Source: CAIKZZ01 sp035604595 (GTDB lineage Bacteria; Pseudomonadota; Gammaproteobacteria; Steroidobacterales; Steroidobacteraceae). Taken from it: DNA of 64,000 nucleotides. The notes under the pieces were generated by a model. It did not search any database and was not told the DNA's origin. It was given only the letters and a program-made list of their open reading frames with translations. The stretch covers positions 21,523-85,522 of the forward strand of contig DATNIE010000001.1 of NCBI GenBank assembly GCA_035604595.1. Reading direction: 5' to 3'. The position numbers and the translations under genes were made by a program. Below are positions 63,262 through 64,000 of the stretch, piece after piece; within the stretch, counting starts at the first letter, position 1, and the number at the start of each line of letters is the position of its first letter.

Positions 63262-63872
63262 GGCCGCACCGTCCACGTATACCAGTCGGTGGACCGCTTC
63301 CAGTCGATCCAGAACATCATGACCCTGAGCGCGTTCGGCAGCCCTCCTTCGATCGTCGCGACCGCCTTCAGGGACGCCTCGTAGCGCTGGCCCGGCTCGA
63401 TCAGGGCCTCGTCGATGACCGGCAGGCCGCGCACTTCGGATAATTCCGCGAGCGCGCTGGCGAGATTGGAGAAGGAGGCCTGCTGGCCGCTGTTGAGGTT
63501 GTTGACGAGATACCGTTCCGACAGGGCGTGGTAGTGGATCTGCCAGCGCTGCACGAGCAGCGCGACTCCTTCGTCCGGCAGCAAGCGGCGCCTGCGGTCC
63601 ACCCTGATGTCGAGTTCGAGCACGATCGGCACACCCTCGCGCAATGCCTGCTGGGCGTTGCGGCTCAATCCGAGGTCGAGAGTCGCACGCAACTGGTACA
63701 CATGCTCGGCGGACTCAAGGAACGCGGACCGCACGTCGAATCGCGCCCCGTCCTCGAGGGTAATCTCGTCCGCCCGGACCGTTCCCGCCCCGAGCACGCA
63801 CACCACCACCACGGCGAGCAGCCTCCACGGCGGGCCGCGCGAGCAGTCGAAGGCGGCGACGAATCGGTTCAT
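63258..63872 (-). CDS. DUF4390 secreted protein
   Basis: The 204-residue protein has a signal peptide (WRLLAVVVVCVLGAGTVRA) and the DUF4390 core: LEDGARFDVRSAFLESAEHVYQLRATLDLGLSRNAQQALREGVPIVLELDIRVDRRRR, then WQIHYHALSERYLVNNLNSGQQASFSNLASALAEL. Function unknown; the gene regularly sits between rsmB and ntrY in gammaproteobacteria, as here, so a periplasmic partner of NtrY is conceivable. ATG 63872 lacks a clear ribosome site. Confidence 0.88.
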   Translation of the reverse strand: MNRFVAAFDCSRGPPWRLLAVVVVCVLGAGTVRADEITLEDGARFDVRSAFLESAEHVYQLRATLDLGLSRNAQQALREGVPIVLELDIRVDRRRRLLPDEGVALLVQRWQIHYHALSERYLVNNLNSGQQASFSNLASALAELSEVRGLPVIDEALIEPGQRYEASLKAVATIEGGLPNALRVMMFWIDWKRSTDWYTWTVRP

Positions 63873-63907
63873 GGCGAGCGAGCAGCGAATCCCGTCACGT
63901 CGGACGA

Positions 63908-64000
63908 TCAGCGAGCGCACCGCTCGAGGCACGCGTAGTAGAACCCGTCGGTGCCGGCGATCCCGGGCAGCAATGCAACACCCGCCTCATCCGTGGCGGG
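63908..64000 (-). CDS. rsmB: 16S rRNA m5C967 methyltransferase, C-terminal 30 residues (runs off the right edge)
   Basis: The fragment ends LLPGIAGTDGFYYACLERCAR and stop, matching the RsmB C-terminus, where DGFYYA is nearly invariant. RsmB methylates C967 of 16S rRNA. The gene enters from the right on the minus strand and is followed after 35 bases by the DUF4390 gene, placing it at the head of the visible operon. fmt and def, common partners, would lie outside. Confidence 0.85.
   Translation of the reverse strand, partial: PATDEAGVALLPGIAGTDGFYYACLERCAR

Overview
The window is GC-rich bacterial chromosome, by eye about two thirds G+C, and nearly wall-to-wall coding. It carries about 60 protein genes plus two genes cut by the window edges. 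The gene content suggests an aerobic, metabolically versatile gammaproteobacterium: rsmB-DUF4390-ntrY-ntrX order, gammaproteobacterial-type gshA, FadI/FadA/FadB-type beta-oxidation genes, a class I-like PHA synthase and homogentisate catabolism. A Nevskiales/Steroidobacterales/Xanthomonadales-like lineage is my inference, not something proven here. I saw no rRNA, tRNA, CRISPR array, intact insertion sequence or prophage. Many neighbours overlap by exactly four bases (ATGA, GTGA, TTGA), and GTG starts are common.

Layout. 1-10.6 kb: the 5' part of a P-II gene (glnK) with a sigma-54-like promoter, a ferredoxin-reductase-type flavoprotein, PHA synthase, a secreted M20 peptidase, single-chain pyruvate carboxylase and a membrane GGDEF protein. 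10.7-13.8 kb: nickel uptake (NiCoT permease and NikR, with a candidate NikR operator) and gshA. 13.9-17.8 kb: an OmpR-type two-component system behind a DUF885 lipoprotein. 18-22.7 kb: fatty-acid beta-oxidation (FadI-like thiolase convergent with a fadB-fadA pair). 22.8-29.2 kb: homogentisate dioxygenase, fumarylacetoacetate hydrolase, dienelactone hydrolase, succinate-semialdehyde dehydrogenase, a Bcr-type exporter and a VOC protein. 29.2-31.5 kb: hemN and a YceI lipoprotein. 31.5-35.2 kb: an overlapping trio of nucleoside phosphorylase, SBF-like transporter and CoA hydrolase/transferase. 35.3-37.8 kb: an HNH endonuclease, 5'-3' exonuclease and fructosamine kinase trio. 37.9-40.8 kb: the three-subunit transhydrogenase pntAA-pntAB-pntB.

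40.9-46.6 kb: cyclophilin, YebC, an MFS-ABM fusion, GNAT, MAPEG, NTF2-like and DUF4279 genes. 46.6-51.5 kb: a looser accessory stretch with a secreted carboxylesterase, a CBS-pair protein, a BON lipoprotein and an outer-membrane barrel. Its centre is a gene-poor control region with three 23-bp-phased repeats. 51.6-53.4 kb: an ECF-sigma operon with a DUF3619 membrane protein and a DUF3106 repeat protein. 53.6-58.3 kb: priA, argS and a SPOR protein. 58.3-64 kb: an operon running leftward from rsmB through DUF4390, ntrY and ntrX to a TetA-like MFS exporter.

The signals most worth a second look are: the NtrX-like regulator whose AAA+ domain has lost the Walker A lysine, the Walker B acidic pair and GAFTGA; the phased repeat array at 49562-49620; the palindrome inside the hmgA promoter; the candidate NikR operator inside the gshA stop region; the nuclease-kinase operon; and the sigma/DUF3619/DUF3106 operon. 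Functional calls come from recognising family motifs by eye; no database search was run.
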